Position numbers and translations under genes: made by a program. From WJMD01 sp964596015 (GTDB taxonomy: Bacteria; Joyebacterota; Joyebacteria; Joyebacterales; Joyebacteraceae): a DNA stretch of 64,000 nucleotides. This document shows positions 56,952 through 64,000 of this stretch, in pieces. The DNA is taken from contig CAZQSB010000012.1 of assembly GCA_964596015.1 (NCBI GenBank), forward strand, positions 1-64,000, written 5' to 3'. The notes under the pieces are model-generated. The model saw only the letters and a list, made by a program, of their open reading frames with translations, ran no database searches and was not told the origin of the DNA. Position 1 is the stretch's first letter, and each line of letters begins with the position of its first letter.

Positions 56952-58295
56952 TCAGCGATCGGGGGCCTCGATGCCGAGCCGCTTCATCTTTCGCCAGAGG
57001 GTCGTCTTGTGGACGCCGAGTTCCGTCGCGGCCGCGGTCCGCCGCCAGCCGGTGCGCTCGAGCGTGCGGATGATGAGCTCCCGCTCCGCGTCCTCGAACG
57101 TATCGGCCGTGTCGGTCCCGGTACCTCGTTTCACCGAGTCAGGGAGGTGTCGGGCCCGAATGGTGCTCCCCTTCGCAACGATGAAGGCGTGTTCGATGAC
57201 GTTCTCGAGCTCCCGGACGTTTCCCGGAAGCTGGGCCCGCATCAGGAGAGAGAGGGCGGTCCGGTCGATGCCCGTTATCTCCTTGCCCTTGAGCCTTCTG
57301 AAGCGCTCGATGAAGTGGTCCACGAGATACGGGATGTCGGCGCGCCGCTCCCGGAGCGGGGGCAGCGTGAGCGGGAAGACGTTGATCCTGTAATAGAGGT
57401 CCTGCCGGAAGTCCCCCTCCTCCACGAGCTGCTCGAGGTCCTTGTTCGTCGCGGCGATGACGCGCGCGTCCGAGTGCTCCGTCTCCGAGGCGCCGAGCGG
57501 TTCGAACGTGCCGTCCTGCAGTACCCTGAGAAGGCGCGACTGGAGGCCGGGCGAGACGTCCCCGATCTCGTCGAGGAAGATCGTGCCGCCGCGGGCCCGC
57601 GCGAAGCGGCCCGCGCGGTCCGAGCGGGCGTCAGTGAACGCCCCGGCCCTGTGGCCGAAGAGCTCCGACTCGAGGAGCGTGTCGGGCAGGGCGCCGCAGT
57701 TCACGACCACGAACGGCCCCTTCCGTCTCGGACTCAGTTCATGGAGGGCCCGGGCCAGGAGCTCCTTCCCGGTGCCGCTCTCCCCCAGGATCAACACGGT
57801 GCTCATGCTCTCGGCGACGTCAGGCAGAAGCTCGAAGATCCGGCGCATCGGGGTGCTCCGCCCGACCATGTCTCCGAGACCACGCCGGCCGCGAAGCTCC
57901 TTTCGCAGCGTCTCCTCGGTCGTCAGGTCGCGGAACGTCTCAACGCCGCCGACCACACACCCATCCGGACCTCGAAGGAGCGCGGTCGAGACGGCGATCG
58001 GCTTCCGCTCACCGTCCGCCGTCACGATGAAGACCCTGCGGTTCTGGAGCCGTTCACCCGAGCGCATCGTCTCCCTGAGAGCGCAGGCCGACTCGCAGAT
58101 ACTCGTCCGGAAGACCTCCCAGCAGGGACGCCCGAGCGCCTCGGCTCGTGGGGTGCCGGTGATCTTCTCCGCGGCCCGGTTGAACGACGTGATCCGCCAA
58201 TCGGTGTCGACGGTGAAGACCCCCTCGGCGATGCTGTCAAGGATCACGTCCGCCTGCTGTGAGGAAGGATTCGCCTTCTCAGAGCGCTGTGACAA
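56952..58295 (-). CDS. sigma-54-dependent activator: PAS sensor, AAA+ and Fis-type DNA-binding domains
   Basis: 447 residues. PAS domain (about 15-125) carries a Cys triplet, Cys58-x8-Cys67-x3-Cys71 in GRPCWEVFRTSICESACALR, suggesting metal-cluster or redox sensing. The AAA+ domain (about 140-370) has Walker A LGESGTGKELLARALH, Walker B GTIFLDEIGDVSPGLQ and the sigma-54 loop as GAFTDA (residues 218-223) rather than GAFTGA. The C-terminal Fis helix-turn-helix has GWRRTAAATELGVHKTTLWR. TTG start at 58295 with a strong AGGAGGAGG before it. It lies directly upstream of the sigma-54 promoter at 56710 and is its evident activator, as DVU2106 is in D. vulgaris. Confidence 0.95.
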   Translation of the reverse strand: MSQRSEKANPSSQQADVILDSIAEGVFTVDTDWRITSFNRAAEKITGTPRAEALGRPCWEVFRTSICESACALRETMRSGERLQNRRVFIVTADGERKPIAVSTALLRGPDGCVVGGVETFRDLTTEETLRKELRGRRGLGDMVGRSTPMRRIFELLPDVAESMSTVLILGESGTGKELLARALHELSPRRKGPFVVVNCGALPDTLLESELFGHRAGAFTDARSDRAGRFARARGGTIFLDEIGDVSPGLQSRLLRVLQDGTFEPLGASETEHSDARVIAATNKDLEQLVEEGDFRQDLYYRINVFPLTLPPLRERRADIPYLVDHFIERFRRLKGKEITGIDRTALSLLMRAQLPGNVRELENVIEHAFIVAKGSTIRARHLPDSVKRGTGTDTADTFEDAERELIIRTLERTGWRRTAAATELGVHKTTLWRKMKRLGIEAPDR

Positions 58296-58454
58296 GGTGC
58301 CTCCTCCTGCCGGAGCCGGCCGCCTGGGATGGTCGGGGGACGTTGCGTTTCTGCAACCACCATCCTACCTCGTCTCGGACGGAAGTCAACCGAACCGCTC
58401 TCGTTCCGCACCACCTCACTCCCTTGCCGAACGCCGCCGACCGTGATGTGACCA

Positions 58455-58483
58455 TTGACTGTTCGAATGCTCTGTGATATGAT
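58455..58483 (+). promoter_or_regulatory. strong sigma-70 promoter of the small secreted protein gene
   Basis: TTGACT (58455-58460), 17-base spacer, TATGAT (58478-58483), about 85 bases before the ATG at 58573. One of the best promoter matches in the window. Confidence 0.75.
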
Positions 58484-58572
58484 GAAGCGCCCTCAGAGGG
58501 GTGGTGACACCCACCGGGCGACCGCGCGACGCGCGCGGCCAACGAGAGGCTTTCGTGGACCAGGAGGTAGCC

Positions 58573-59139
58573 ATGCGCCTTTGTGTCACGCTTTCGCTCG
58601 TCGCGCTCGTAGCGCTCGCCGCTCCCCTGAGCGCTCAGATGTACCTCGAGCTGGGCGTCGCGCCGATCCGGTTCGACATCCCGCCGGACGGTTCCGAGTG
58701 GCATGAGCTCCACCCGAACTTCTGCCTCGTGCACACGCAGGAGGGATATCAGGACAACGGCGACGGTGTGGTCAGCGTCTGCGACAACATCGTCATCGGC
58801 GGCGTGACCTACCACGTCGACTGGGCCGGCCCGACCTACTACATGGTCGAGACCACGACCATGGAACCGTGGTTCGTCGAGCCTGAGGACCCGCAGGCCA
58901 CCGGCGACCCGACCGGCGACATGTGGCACGTCGTCGCGGGCCCGGAGTTCTGCGCGTACTTCCCCGTCGAAGGATGGGAGGACAACGGTGACGGCGAGGT
59001 GAGCGCCTGCGATATCGTCATCGTCGGCGGCCGCACCTGGCACATCGAGGAGGTCCGGCTCGACATCACGGTCACCGAGGCGGGGAGCCCCGTCGAGGAG
59101 AGCACGTGGTCGAGCCTGAAGCGCTTCTTCGGCTTCTAG
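58573..59139 (+). CDS. secreted protein with two NGDG/Cys repeats and C-terminal PVEE-x-x-W-x-x-LK tag
   Basis: 188 residues. Signal peptide (MRLCVTLSLVALVALAAPLS AQ). Two repeats of about 70 residues, each with W-H, a Pro-x-Phe-Cys or Asn-Phe-Cys, DNGDGxVSxCD, xIVIGG and a following T-x-H-[IV]. The first is near 43-90 (QDNGDGVVSVCDNIVIGG) and the second near 117-160 (EDNGDGEVSACDIVIVGG). DxNGDG loops are calcium-type and the two Cys per repeat could pair. The end AGSPVEESTWSSLKRFFGF matches the neighbour and the protein at 23395. AGGAGGTAGCC precedes the ATG. Function unknown. Confidence 0.82.
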   Translation: MRLCVTLSLVALVALAAPLSAQMYLELGVAPIRFDIPPDGSEWHELHPNFCLVHTQEGYQDNGDGVVSVCDNIVIGGVTYHVDWAGPTYYMVETTTMEPWFVEPEDPQATGDPTGDMWHVVAGPEFCAYFPVEGWEDNGDGEVSACDIVIVGGRTWHIEEVRLDITVTEAGSPVEESTWSSLKRFFGF

Positions 59140-59172
59140 AGCTTCGAAGCGAACGAGCATCCGAGTGGCGCC

Positions 59173-59206
59173 GGCGCCCGGTCTTCGTGACCGGGCGCCG
59201 TCTTTT
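59173..59206 (+). terminator. rho-independent terminator
   Basis: 11-bp perfect stem GGCGCCCGGTC / GACCGGGCGCC, TTCGT loop, then GTCTTTT. It ends the 58573 transcript. Confidence 0.9.
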
Positions 59207-59434
59207 GCGCGCCCGAACCGCCGCTCCCTCGGGTCCGGGGAGCGCGCGTGAAGGGCGGGTGTGATATCTCCCACGAAACGCCCGCATAGTTCCCCTCTTT
59301 AGACAGACAAGGGGAATGAGGCACGCAAACTGCACCTCCCGTCAACGGGGAGCTTGGCCCCGGATCACCGGTGGCCGGTCGGGCGACCGGCCGCGTTTCG
59401 AGGCGTCCGCGCCTCGGCACGGAGGGAGGTTCTG

Positions 59435-59995
59435 ATGACACGTTGGATGATTGTCTGTGTGGCGGCGCTGCTTCTGTCGGCCGCGTCCGCGGTCGCCCAG
59501 GAGGAGATGGTCCTCGAGTTCCTGGGAACTCGCGCCGACAACGACTGGCCCCCTGATGGGTCGTTCTGGCATACGCTGTACCCGCTGGCGAGCTTCTGTG
59601 AGGACGTGGAACAGACCGGCCACGACGACGCCAACGGAGACGGCCTGATCGATGTGTGCGAAAGCATCCAGCTCGCTGGTGTGTGGCACCACATCGACTG
59701 GATCGGCCCCACGTACAGGCTTCGCTCTCTGGAGCGGCAGGCGGAGAAGTACGTCGAGCCCGCGCTCACCAGACAGCACGCCTATCATGAGGTCTACCCC
59801 GTCTTCTGCAACGAGGTCGTGACGACCGAGCCGATCATGTTCGTGTGCCAGGAGGTGTACATCGAGTTCCCGTCCGAGGACGCCGGCTGGTGGCACGTGG
59901 AGGACATCAAGCTGAACATCCGCACGACACCCGAGTCGCCGGTCGAGGACAGCACGTGGACGAAGATCAAGCAGTTCTTCCGGGACGTCTTCTAG
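59435..59995 (+). CDS. paralogue of the 58573 secreted protein, diverged repeats, same C-terminal tag
   Basis: 186 residues. Signal peptide (MTRWMIVCVAALLLSAASAV AQ). The first repeat is preserved (FWHTLYPLASFCEDVEQTG, DANGDGLIDVCESIQLAGVW, HHIDWIGPTY). The second has lost its NGDG loop but keeps YHEVYPVFCNEVV and a CQEVYIEF-x-x-WWHVEDIKL frame. The end ESPVEDSTWTKIKQFFRDVF is the shared tag. GGAGGGAGG lies before the ATG. It has its own terminator, so the tandem pair is two separate transcripts, unlike a simple operon. Function unknown. Confidence 0.82.
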   Translation: MTRWMIVCVAALLLSAASAVAQEEMVLEFLGTRADNDWPPDGSFWHTLYPLASFCEDVEQTGHDDANGDGLIDVCESIQLAGVWHHIDWIGPTYRLRSLERQAEKYVEPALTRQHAYHEVYPVFCNEVVTTEPIMFVCQEVYIEFPSEDAGWWHVEDIKLNIRTTPESPVEDSTWTKIKQFFRDVF

Positions 59996-60024
59996 CCCGC
60001 TCGAACACTCTCCTGGGAAAGAAA

Positions 60025-60063
60025 GAGCCGCCCGGTCCGTTTCGGACCGGGCGGCTCGCTGTT
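60025..60063. terminator. bidirectional terminator between the secreted protein and rhodanese genes
   Basis: 15-bp perfect stem GAGCCGCCCGGTCCG / CGGACCGGGCGGCTC with a TTT loop, then GCTGTT; it faces both convergent genes. Confidence 0.85.
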
Positions 60064-60080
60064 CCGCGGGGCGGTCGCCC

Positions 60081-60745
60081 CTACTCGGAGAGCTTCTCGT
60101 CTCCCACGATGGGCCCTCCGATGGCGCGCCACCCCTCGAGACCCTCGTAGAGCCGCTCGACGACAAGGAAGCCGAGCCTGGCGGCCTCGGTCGAGGTCGA
60201 CCTGCTCCTGATGCAGTCCGGGCCGTAGCAGTAGGTCACGATGGGCGCCGTTCCCCTGTCGAGCCCGGGCCAGTACCTCTCCAGATACGGTTCTAGCGAG
60301 TCCGCGAAGAGCCTCGATGTCAGGTTGACCGAGCCCGGGATGTGCGCGCGGGCGTGGTCGGAGCCGTGGCGCACGTCGAAAAAGGCGAACCCGGGCGGCG
60401 GCGAGTCGGGGGCGAACCAGCGGCGCTCGCGCGCCAGGCGCTCTCTGAGCTCCCTGGCTCCGATGATCCTCACGACCGGGAGACCCGTGTCCTCCGCCCA
60501 CTCGACCCATCCGCCGGCGTAGAGCCGGACGCGCTCGAGACCAGCCCGCCGGAAGAGATAATAGAGCAGGGCTCCGTCACCCATCGACTCGCCGTGGACG
60601 ATGAACTCCCACGACAGGTCCACCGGACTCGAGGGCCGCGGACCGAACCGGGAGAGCATCTCTCGTGACGCCTCCGGCGACATGAGCGCGCCGCCCTCGA
60701 GGAACTCCCGCGGCGAAAGCGGCAGGCTGTGGGGCACGTGCCCGC
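60081..60745 (-). CDS. rhodanese-domain sulfurtransferase, C-terminal part (cut by assembly gap)
   Basis: About 221 residues visible; the 5' side runs into the N-gap. The part holds the second half of one rhodanese domain (GHVPHSLPLSPREFLEGGAL, YYLFRRAGLERVRLYAGGWV EW) and a further domain with FAFFDVRHGSDHARAHIPGS and the active-site loop IVTYCYGPDCIRSRST (Cys in YCYGPDC). Rhodaneses move sulfane sulfur between acceptors. It continues the frame of the N-terminal part at 60888-61505, so one multi-domain gene is split here by the join. The ends at the gap are not a natural start. Confidence 0.82.
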
Positions 60746-60755
60746 NNNNNNNNNN
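60746..60755. other. assembly gap (10 N)
   Basis: Run of N between rhodanese C-terminal code and an antiparallel panD fragment. It marks a scaffold join of unknown true length, and the flanks do not belong together. Confidence 0.98.
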
Positions 60756-60885
60756 AGGCAGCCTGACCGTCCCCCCGGAACTGCTCGCCGCCGCCGGGAT
60801 CGAAGCCTACGAGGCGATCGAGGTGTGGAACGTGACCCGGGGCTCGCGGCTGGAAACCTACGCGATCCGCGGCGAACCGGGCTCG
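60756..60885 (+). pseudogene. panD: fragment of aspartate 1-decarboxylase (panD), probably an assembly chimera
   Basis: Plus strand reads GSLTVPPELLAAAGIEAYEA then IEVWNVTRGSRLETYAIRGE PGS, which aligns with PanD from the Gly-Ser self-cleavage site (the Ser becomes the pyruvoyl group) to the E-x-GS turn, about 43 residues. The base before GS is an A, as the Glu codon of the usual E-G-S would give. The remaining N- and C-terminal thirds are missing: the left side is the N-gap and the right side turns into rhodanese code. A functional gene is impossible as assembled. Confidence 0.8.
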
Positions 60886-60887
60886 CC

Positions 60888-61505
60888 GTCCCATCTCGGA
60901 CGGCCCCTCGCGTCGACGATCTCCCGACCGCGAACTCCGAACGACAGCGCCGCGTAGGCTCTCGACGCAAATCGGTCCTGCCGTGCCGCGGTGACCCAGG
61001 CCGTCGGAGACGCGTCGACCTGCGCTGTCGACGTCTCGCCGCCGGCGGTGGTCCAGGCGCCGAAGCCGCCGTCGAGCACGGCCGCCCGTTCCGCTCCCGA
61101 AAACTCCGCCGTCCAGAACGCCAGGGCGGCCCTCTCGGAGAGCGCGTCGCCGCCGTAGAAGACGATCCGCTCGCTCCCGGAGAGCCCGATGCGCGAGAAC
61201 GGCGCGGGGCCGTCGCGCCACGCCGCCGGGTCGAGGTCGAGATGCCTCGCGCCAGGCATGTGACCGGCCTCATACTCCGCGCGGTCGCGCACATCGACCG
61301 GGACGACGTCGTCGTCCCGCGCGTGCTCCAGCAGCCATTCGACCGTCACGGACGACTCCCGCCCTACCTCTGGGTCGTCGCCGGCCCAGGGCGGCCAGGC
61401 GGCCGCGACGGGGAACACGCCCGACACGAGCGACGCGACAAGCAGTACGCTCAGGACGGGCTTCACCGCTCTTCCCGGTTCTCGCATGTTCCTCGCCGGT
61501 GTCAC
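60888..61505 (-). CDS. rhodanese-domain sulfurtransferase, N-terminal part (interrupted)
   Basis: GTG start at 61505 (GGAGGTGG five bases before). Signal peptide segment VKPVLSVLLVASLVSGVFPV A, so exported. Then a rhodanese domain: VEWLLEHARDDDVVPVDVRD, RAEYEAGHMPGARHLDLDPA, FYGGDALSERAALAFWTAEF (active-site position occupied by Gly/Asp rather than Cys, as in inactive N-terminal domains) and AVLDGGFGAWTTAGGE. The start of a second domain, GREIVDARGRPRWDG, breaks off at the panD fragment. The missing few residues before GHVP at 60745 fit a normal two- or three-domain rhodanese. Confidence 0.8.
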
Positions 61506-61530
61506 GATGCCACCTCCCCTCCTCATCCTC

Positions 61531-61656
61531 TCACTCGGAATCGTCGGGAGAGGTCTCCTCGCGGCTCTTCCGGATCGCTATGAGCACGCACCAGAAGAAG
61601 CCCCCGTACAGGATGGCTCCGACGATGACGGCCGTCACTATGGCTGACGTCGGCAT
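61531..61656 (-). CDS. metS: MetS-like small subunit of an NSS-family transporter
   Basis: 41 residues. One membrane helix (AIVTAVIVGAILYGGFFWCV LI) then a charged tail with KSREETSPDDSE. Small size, the single helix and a start that overlaps the NSS transporter stop (TGATG) match MetS, the accessory peptide of MetP-type transporters. Too short to be found by length filters. Confidence rests mainly on this arrangement. Confidence 0.75.
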   Translation of the reverse strand: MPTSAIVTAVIVGAILYGGFFWCVLIAIRKSREETSPDDSE

Positions 61657-63137
61657 CAGGCCTCCTCCTTCCGGCGGCGGTTCCAGGGAATCGACGTGAT
61701 GAAGACGGCGATGGCTATCAGCAGGACCCAGACGCCCCAACCGCCGACCCAGAGCGCCCACTGCGGGTAGTCCCCATAGGGAACACGGAACTCCTCGATC
61801 ATGTTGGCGATGATGGCCCACCCGAGTATCGCGGGCGTGACCCACTTGATGAAGAGGTCCCACCACCAGCCGATCCTGAAGTCGGAGACCTCGTTGATGA
61901 ACGCCTTGAGCTTCTTCGTTCCGAAGAACCAGCCAATGGCTATGCACTGGAGAAGTCCGATGAAGACAAGTCCATAGTCGTTCATCCAGTGGTCGACGAT
62001 GTCGAGCCAGTAGAACCCGGCGCCCGTCACGTAGATCAGCCCGACGACGAAGCCGAAGACGCAGAAGATGGCCGTCGCCCGCTCCTGCGACATGTGCCAC
62101 TTCTCACGGAGACCGGCGATGGCGCCCTCGACGATGGAGAACGCGGAATCGATGCCGAGTGTCAGGAGCGTCAGGAAGAACATGATCGCGATGACCGGCG
62201 CGAGCGGCATCAGGCTGATCGCAGTTGGGTAGATGACGAACGCGAGGCCCGGACCGCCCTGCACGACATCCGCGATGGGCACGCCCTGGGCCTGCGCGAG
62301 ATACCCGAGGACGCTGAAGACGGAGAAGCCGGCGAAGTAGGCGAAGCCCGCGTCCGCGAAGCAGGTTATGAAGGCGTTGTTGGCGACATCCGACCGCTTC
62401 GGCAGATAGCTGGCGTACGCCGTCAGGACACCGAACCCGAGCGTCAAAGAGAAGAACACCTGCGCGTAGGCCGCGAGCCATGTCTCCGAGTTGAGGAGCG
62501 CCGAGAAGTCGGGCGTCAGGTAGTACCGGAGTCCCTCCATCGAGCCGGGAAGCGTCAGCCCACGGATCATGATGAGCACAAGCAGGATGAACGGGAGCGG
62601 CACGGTGACGAACACGACTTTCCCGACCCGCAGCACCCCCTTCTTGATGATCCAGTAGATCGCGAGCCACGTGACGGCGAGGCCGGCGAGGACCGGCCAG
62701 GAGATACCGCCGAGCGTGCCGGGGCTGTCGGTCACGCCGAGAATGCTGTTGAAGAAGCCCTGCGGATTGTCGCACCACGGCTGCCAGATGGAGCAGGCGA
62801 GGTAGTCCCAGGACCACCCCATGATGGCCGCGTAGTAGATGGAGATGCTCGTCCCGATGGCGAGCGCCCACCAGCCGACGAACTCGGCGGGCTTGCCTCC
62901 CGCTTCGCTCAGCGAGCCCGGCGACGACCTCAGGAAGCGCTGGCCGAGACCGAACTCGAGGATGACGAGTGGGATGCCGGCGGTGAGGAGAGCCACGAGG
63001 TAGGGGATCAGAAAGGCGCCTCCCCCGTTGTCGTACGCCACCATGGGGAATCGCCACAGGTTGCCCAGCCCGATGGCGCTGCCGACGGCGGCCATGATGA
63101 ACGCGGGGCGACTCGCCCAGCGGTCGCTGTTGGCCAT
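61656..63137 (-). CDS. sodium-dependent amino-acid transporter, NSS family (MetP-like)
   Basis: 493 residues, 12 membrane helices. Opens with the NSS signature ASRPAFIMAAVGSAIGLGNL WRFPMVAYDNGGGAFLIPY, which contains the sodium and substrate sites of helix 1, then LTAGIPLVILEFGLG. The helix-6 region is FSLTLGFGVLTAYASYLPKR. It imports an amino acid with Na+; pairing with the MetS-like peptide suggests methionine or another neutral amino acid. GGAGGGAG stands before the ATG at 63137. Confidence 0.93.
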   Translation of the reverse strand: MANSDRWASRPAFIMAAVGSAIGLGNLWRFPMVAYDNGGGAFLIPYLVALLTAGIPLVILEFGLGQRFLRSSPGSLSEAGGKPAEFVGWWALAIGTSISIYYAAIMGWSWDYLACSIWQPWCDNPQGFFNSILGVTDSPGTLGGISWPVLAGLAVTWLAIYWIIKKGVLRVGKVVFVTVPLPFILLVLIMIRGLTLPGSMEGLRYYLTPDFSALLNSETWLAAYAQVFFSLTLGFGVLTAYASYLPKRSDVANNAFITCFADAGFAYFAGFSVFSVLGYLAQAQGVPIADVVQGGPGLAFVIYPTAISLMPLAPVIAIMFFLTLLTLGIDSAFSIVEGAIAGLREKWHMSQERATAIFCVFGFVVGLIYVTGAGFYWLDIVDHWMNDYGLVFIGLLQCIAIGWFFGTKKLKAFINEVSDFRIGWWWDLFIKWVTPAILGWAIIANMIEEFRVPYGDYPQWALWVGGWGVWVLLIAIAVFITSIPWNRRRKEEA

Positions 63138-63302
63138 GGACTCCCTCCAATCGCTGCGGGGTGGCCTGCACGCACGTTCGCGATTGTTATAGGACCGGGG
63201 CGCGCGCCCGTCAAGTGGCTTTCAGGCGGCCAGTTGGGGTGTACGAAGGCCGGACCTCCGGGCTTCGGAGCCGGAGCGGCCCCGGAGGCAAGGGCACCGT
63301 TC

Positions 63303-64000
63303 TCAGCGGTCGCTCGGGTCGGGTTCTTCGAAGAGGCCGGTCGAGATGTACCGGAGTCCGCCGTCGGGCAGAAGGACGACGGTCGTCTCTCCGGGCGCGG
63401 CGACCGAGAGCGCCGCTCGAAGCGCGGCGCCCGATGAGATGCCGGCCAGGATGCCTTCCTCCCTGGCGAGACGTCTCGTCGTCGCCGCAGCCTCATCGTC
63501 GCTCACGGTGACGATCGCGTCGATGACGGAACGGTCCAGCACGTCCGGGACGAACCCGGCTCCGATACCCTGGATGCGATGCGGCCCCGGGCGCCCGCCC
63601 GAGAGCACGGGCGATGCCGCGGGCTCGACCGCCACGACCCGGATGTCCCGGCTCTTCGCCTTGAGATACCCTCCGGCCCCGGTGATGGTCCCGCCTGTCC
63701 CGACGCCGGCGACGAAGGCGTCGATTCTGCCTCCGGTGTCCCGCCAGATCTCGGGACCTGTCGTGGCTTCGTGAACGCCCGGGTTGGCCGGGTTGCCGAA
63801 CTGGTTCAGGAAGACGGCGCCGGCCGTCGCTTCAAGAATGGCGTGGGTCCGGTCGACGGCCGCGCTCATGCCGCCCGTGCCGTTCACGAGAACGAGCTCG
63901 GCGCCGAGCGCGCGGAGGACATGTCGTCGCTCGACGGACGCGGTGTCGGGCATCACGAGCACGACGCGGTAGCCGCGCTCCGCGCCGGCGAAAGCCAGTC
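63303..64000 (-). CDS. cysK: cysteine synthase (O-acetylserine sulfhydrylase), partial, 5' end beyond the window
   Basis: About 232 C-terminal residues, no start in the window. Family features: MPDTASVERRHVLRALGAEL VLV, FLNQFGNPANPGVHEATTGPEIW, AGVGTGGTITGAGGYLK (PLP phosphate cup), SPVLSGGRPGPHRIQGIGAG FVP and EEGILAGISSGAALRAAL. The catalytic Lys lies upstream of the edge. It makes cysteine from O-acetylserine and sulfide (CysK rather than CysM is my reading of the IQGIGAGF block, moderately sure). The tail is short and acidic. A rhodanese gene nearby fits a sulfur theme. Confidence 0.9.
   Translation of the reverse strand, partial: LAFAGAERGYRVVLVMPDTASVERRHVLRALGAELVLVNGTGGMSAAVDRTHAILEATAGAVFLNQFGNPANPGVHEATTGPEIWRDTGGRIDAFVAGVGTGGTITGAGGYLKAKSRDIRVVAVEPAASPVLSGGRPGPHRIQGIGAGFVPDVLDRSVIDAIVTVSDDEAAATTRRLAREEGILAGISSGAALRAALSVAAPGETTVVLLPDGGLRYISTGLFEEPDPSDR

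Noticed and set aside
60756..60885. Genuine panD-rhodanese fusion or short panD gene
   Set aside because: Only the middle third is present, on the strand opposite the rhodanese frame, next to an N run; a chimera explains it better.
1..64000. tRNA or rRNA genes
   Set aside because: I looked for T-loop patterns (GTTCRANNC within a cloverleaf) and rRNA landmarks on both strands and found none convincing.

Overview
The window looks like a metagenome-assembled, high-GC chromosomal segment of a Gram-negative bacterium, probably from the FCB side of the tree (Krumholzibacteriota, Eisenbacteria, Latescibacterota and relatives). The clues are outer-membrane genes (TonB receptor, beta-barrel), two secreted proteins ending in an NPFNP-type C-terminal domain (FlgD-like / T9SS-like), two-domain secreted proteins with NGDG calcium-type loops, and sigma-70 promoters of TTGACA-N17-TATAAT type. 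An orange-protein (ORP)-like operon suggests anaerobic or microaerobic life. The phylum is an inference. A run of 10 N at 60746 marks an assembly join, and the sequence beside it appears chimeric.

Layout. 0.1-6.1 kb (minus): queF, then a tightly overlapping six-gene energy-transduction cluster (DUF3450, long ExbB, ExbB, ExbD, TonB, TPR protein). 6.7-13 kb (plus): the divergent uptake side, with a TonB-dependent receptor, a dockerin-like secreted protein, an NPFNP-tailed secreted protein and an outer-membrane barrel. 13-20 kb (minus): treY-treZ and an unusual AMP-ligase/ACP/PlsC fusion. 20-24.5 kb: a ZIP transporter overlapping a membrane-ferritin (ferritin-VIT1) gene, a serpin lipoprotein and a Cys-rich secreted protein. 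24.6-31.4 kb: an unknown protein, an RluA-type pseudouridine synthase, alkaline phosphatase, pckA and corA. 31.7-39 kb: a triple-DUF4397 secreted protein, a stand-alone LigD phosphoesterase domain with a TPR protein, a small CxxCH protein with a deoxyhypusine-synthase homologue, and mutY. 39-45.8 kb: a zinc-ribbon protein, DUF5752, a TreT-like glycosyltransferase, otsB, otsA, a TPR lipoprotein and a class-V aminotransferase, mostly with overlapping start and stop codons. 45.8-49.2 kb (minus): an esterase-PDZ protein, then the phosphate pair pit and DUF47. 49.5-52.5 kb: an arsR-type regulator with a permease, a DUF89 protein and a small Ada-like zinc protein.

52.9-58.3 kb (minus) is the most coherent system. 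It holds two NifX-like proteins, a DUF5320 protein, two MinD-type ATPases with ferredoxin inserts and an Mrp ATPase, behind a near-consensus sigma-54 promoter. A PAS/AAA+/Fis activator lies just upstream. Content and control match the ORP operons of sulfate reducers. 58.5-60 kb carries two related small secreted proteins. They and the Cys-rich protein at 23.4 kb end in the same short C-terminal motif (PVE-acidic-x-x-W-x-x-[LI]-K), a possible undescribed sorting or anchoring tag. 60-64 kb: a rhodanese gene broken by the N-gap and an antiparallel panD fragment, then an NSS transporter with its MetS-like small subunit and the 3' part of cysK.

Themes: trehalose by more than one route (TreYZ, OtsAB, TreT), TonB-energised uptake, metal and phosphate handling, and a rich set of secreted proteins of unknown function. 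I saw no rRNA, tRNA, CRISPR array, transposase or phage gene. Positions 1-81 hold nothing I can identify.
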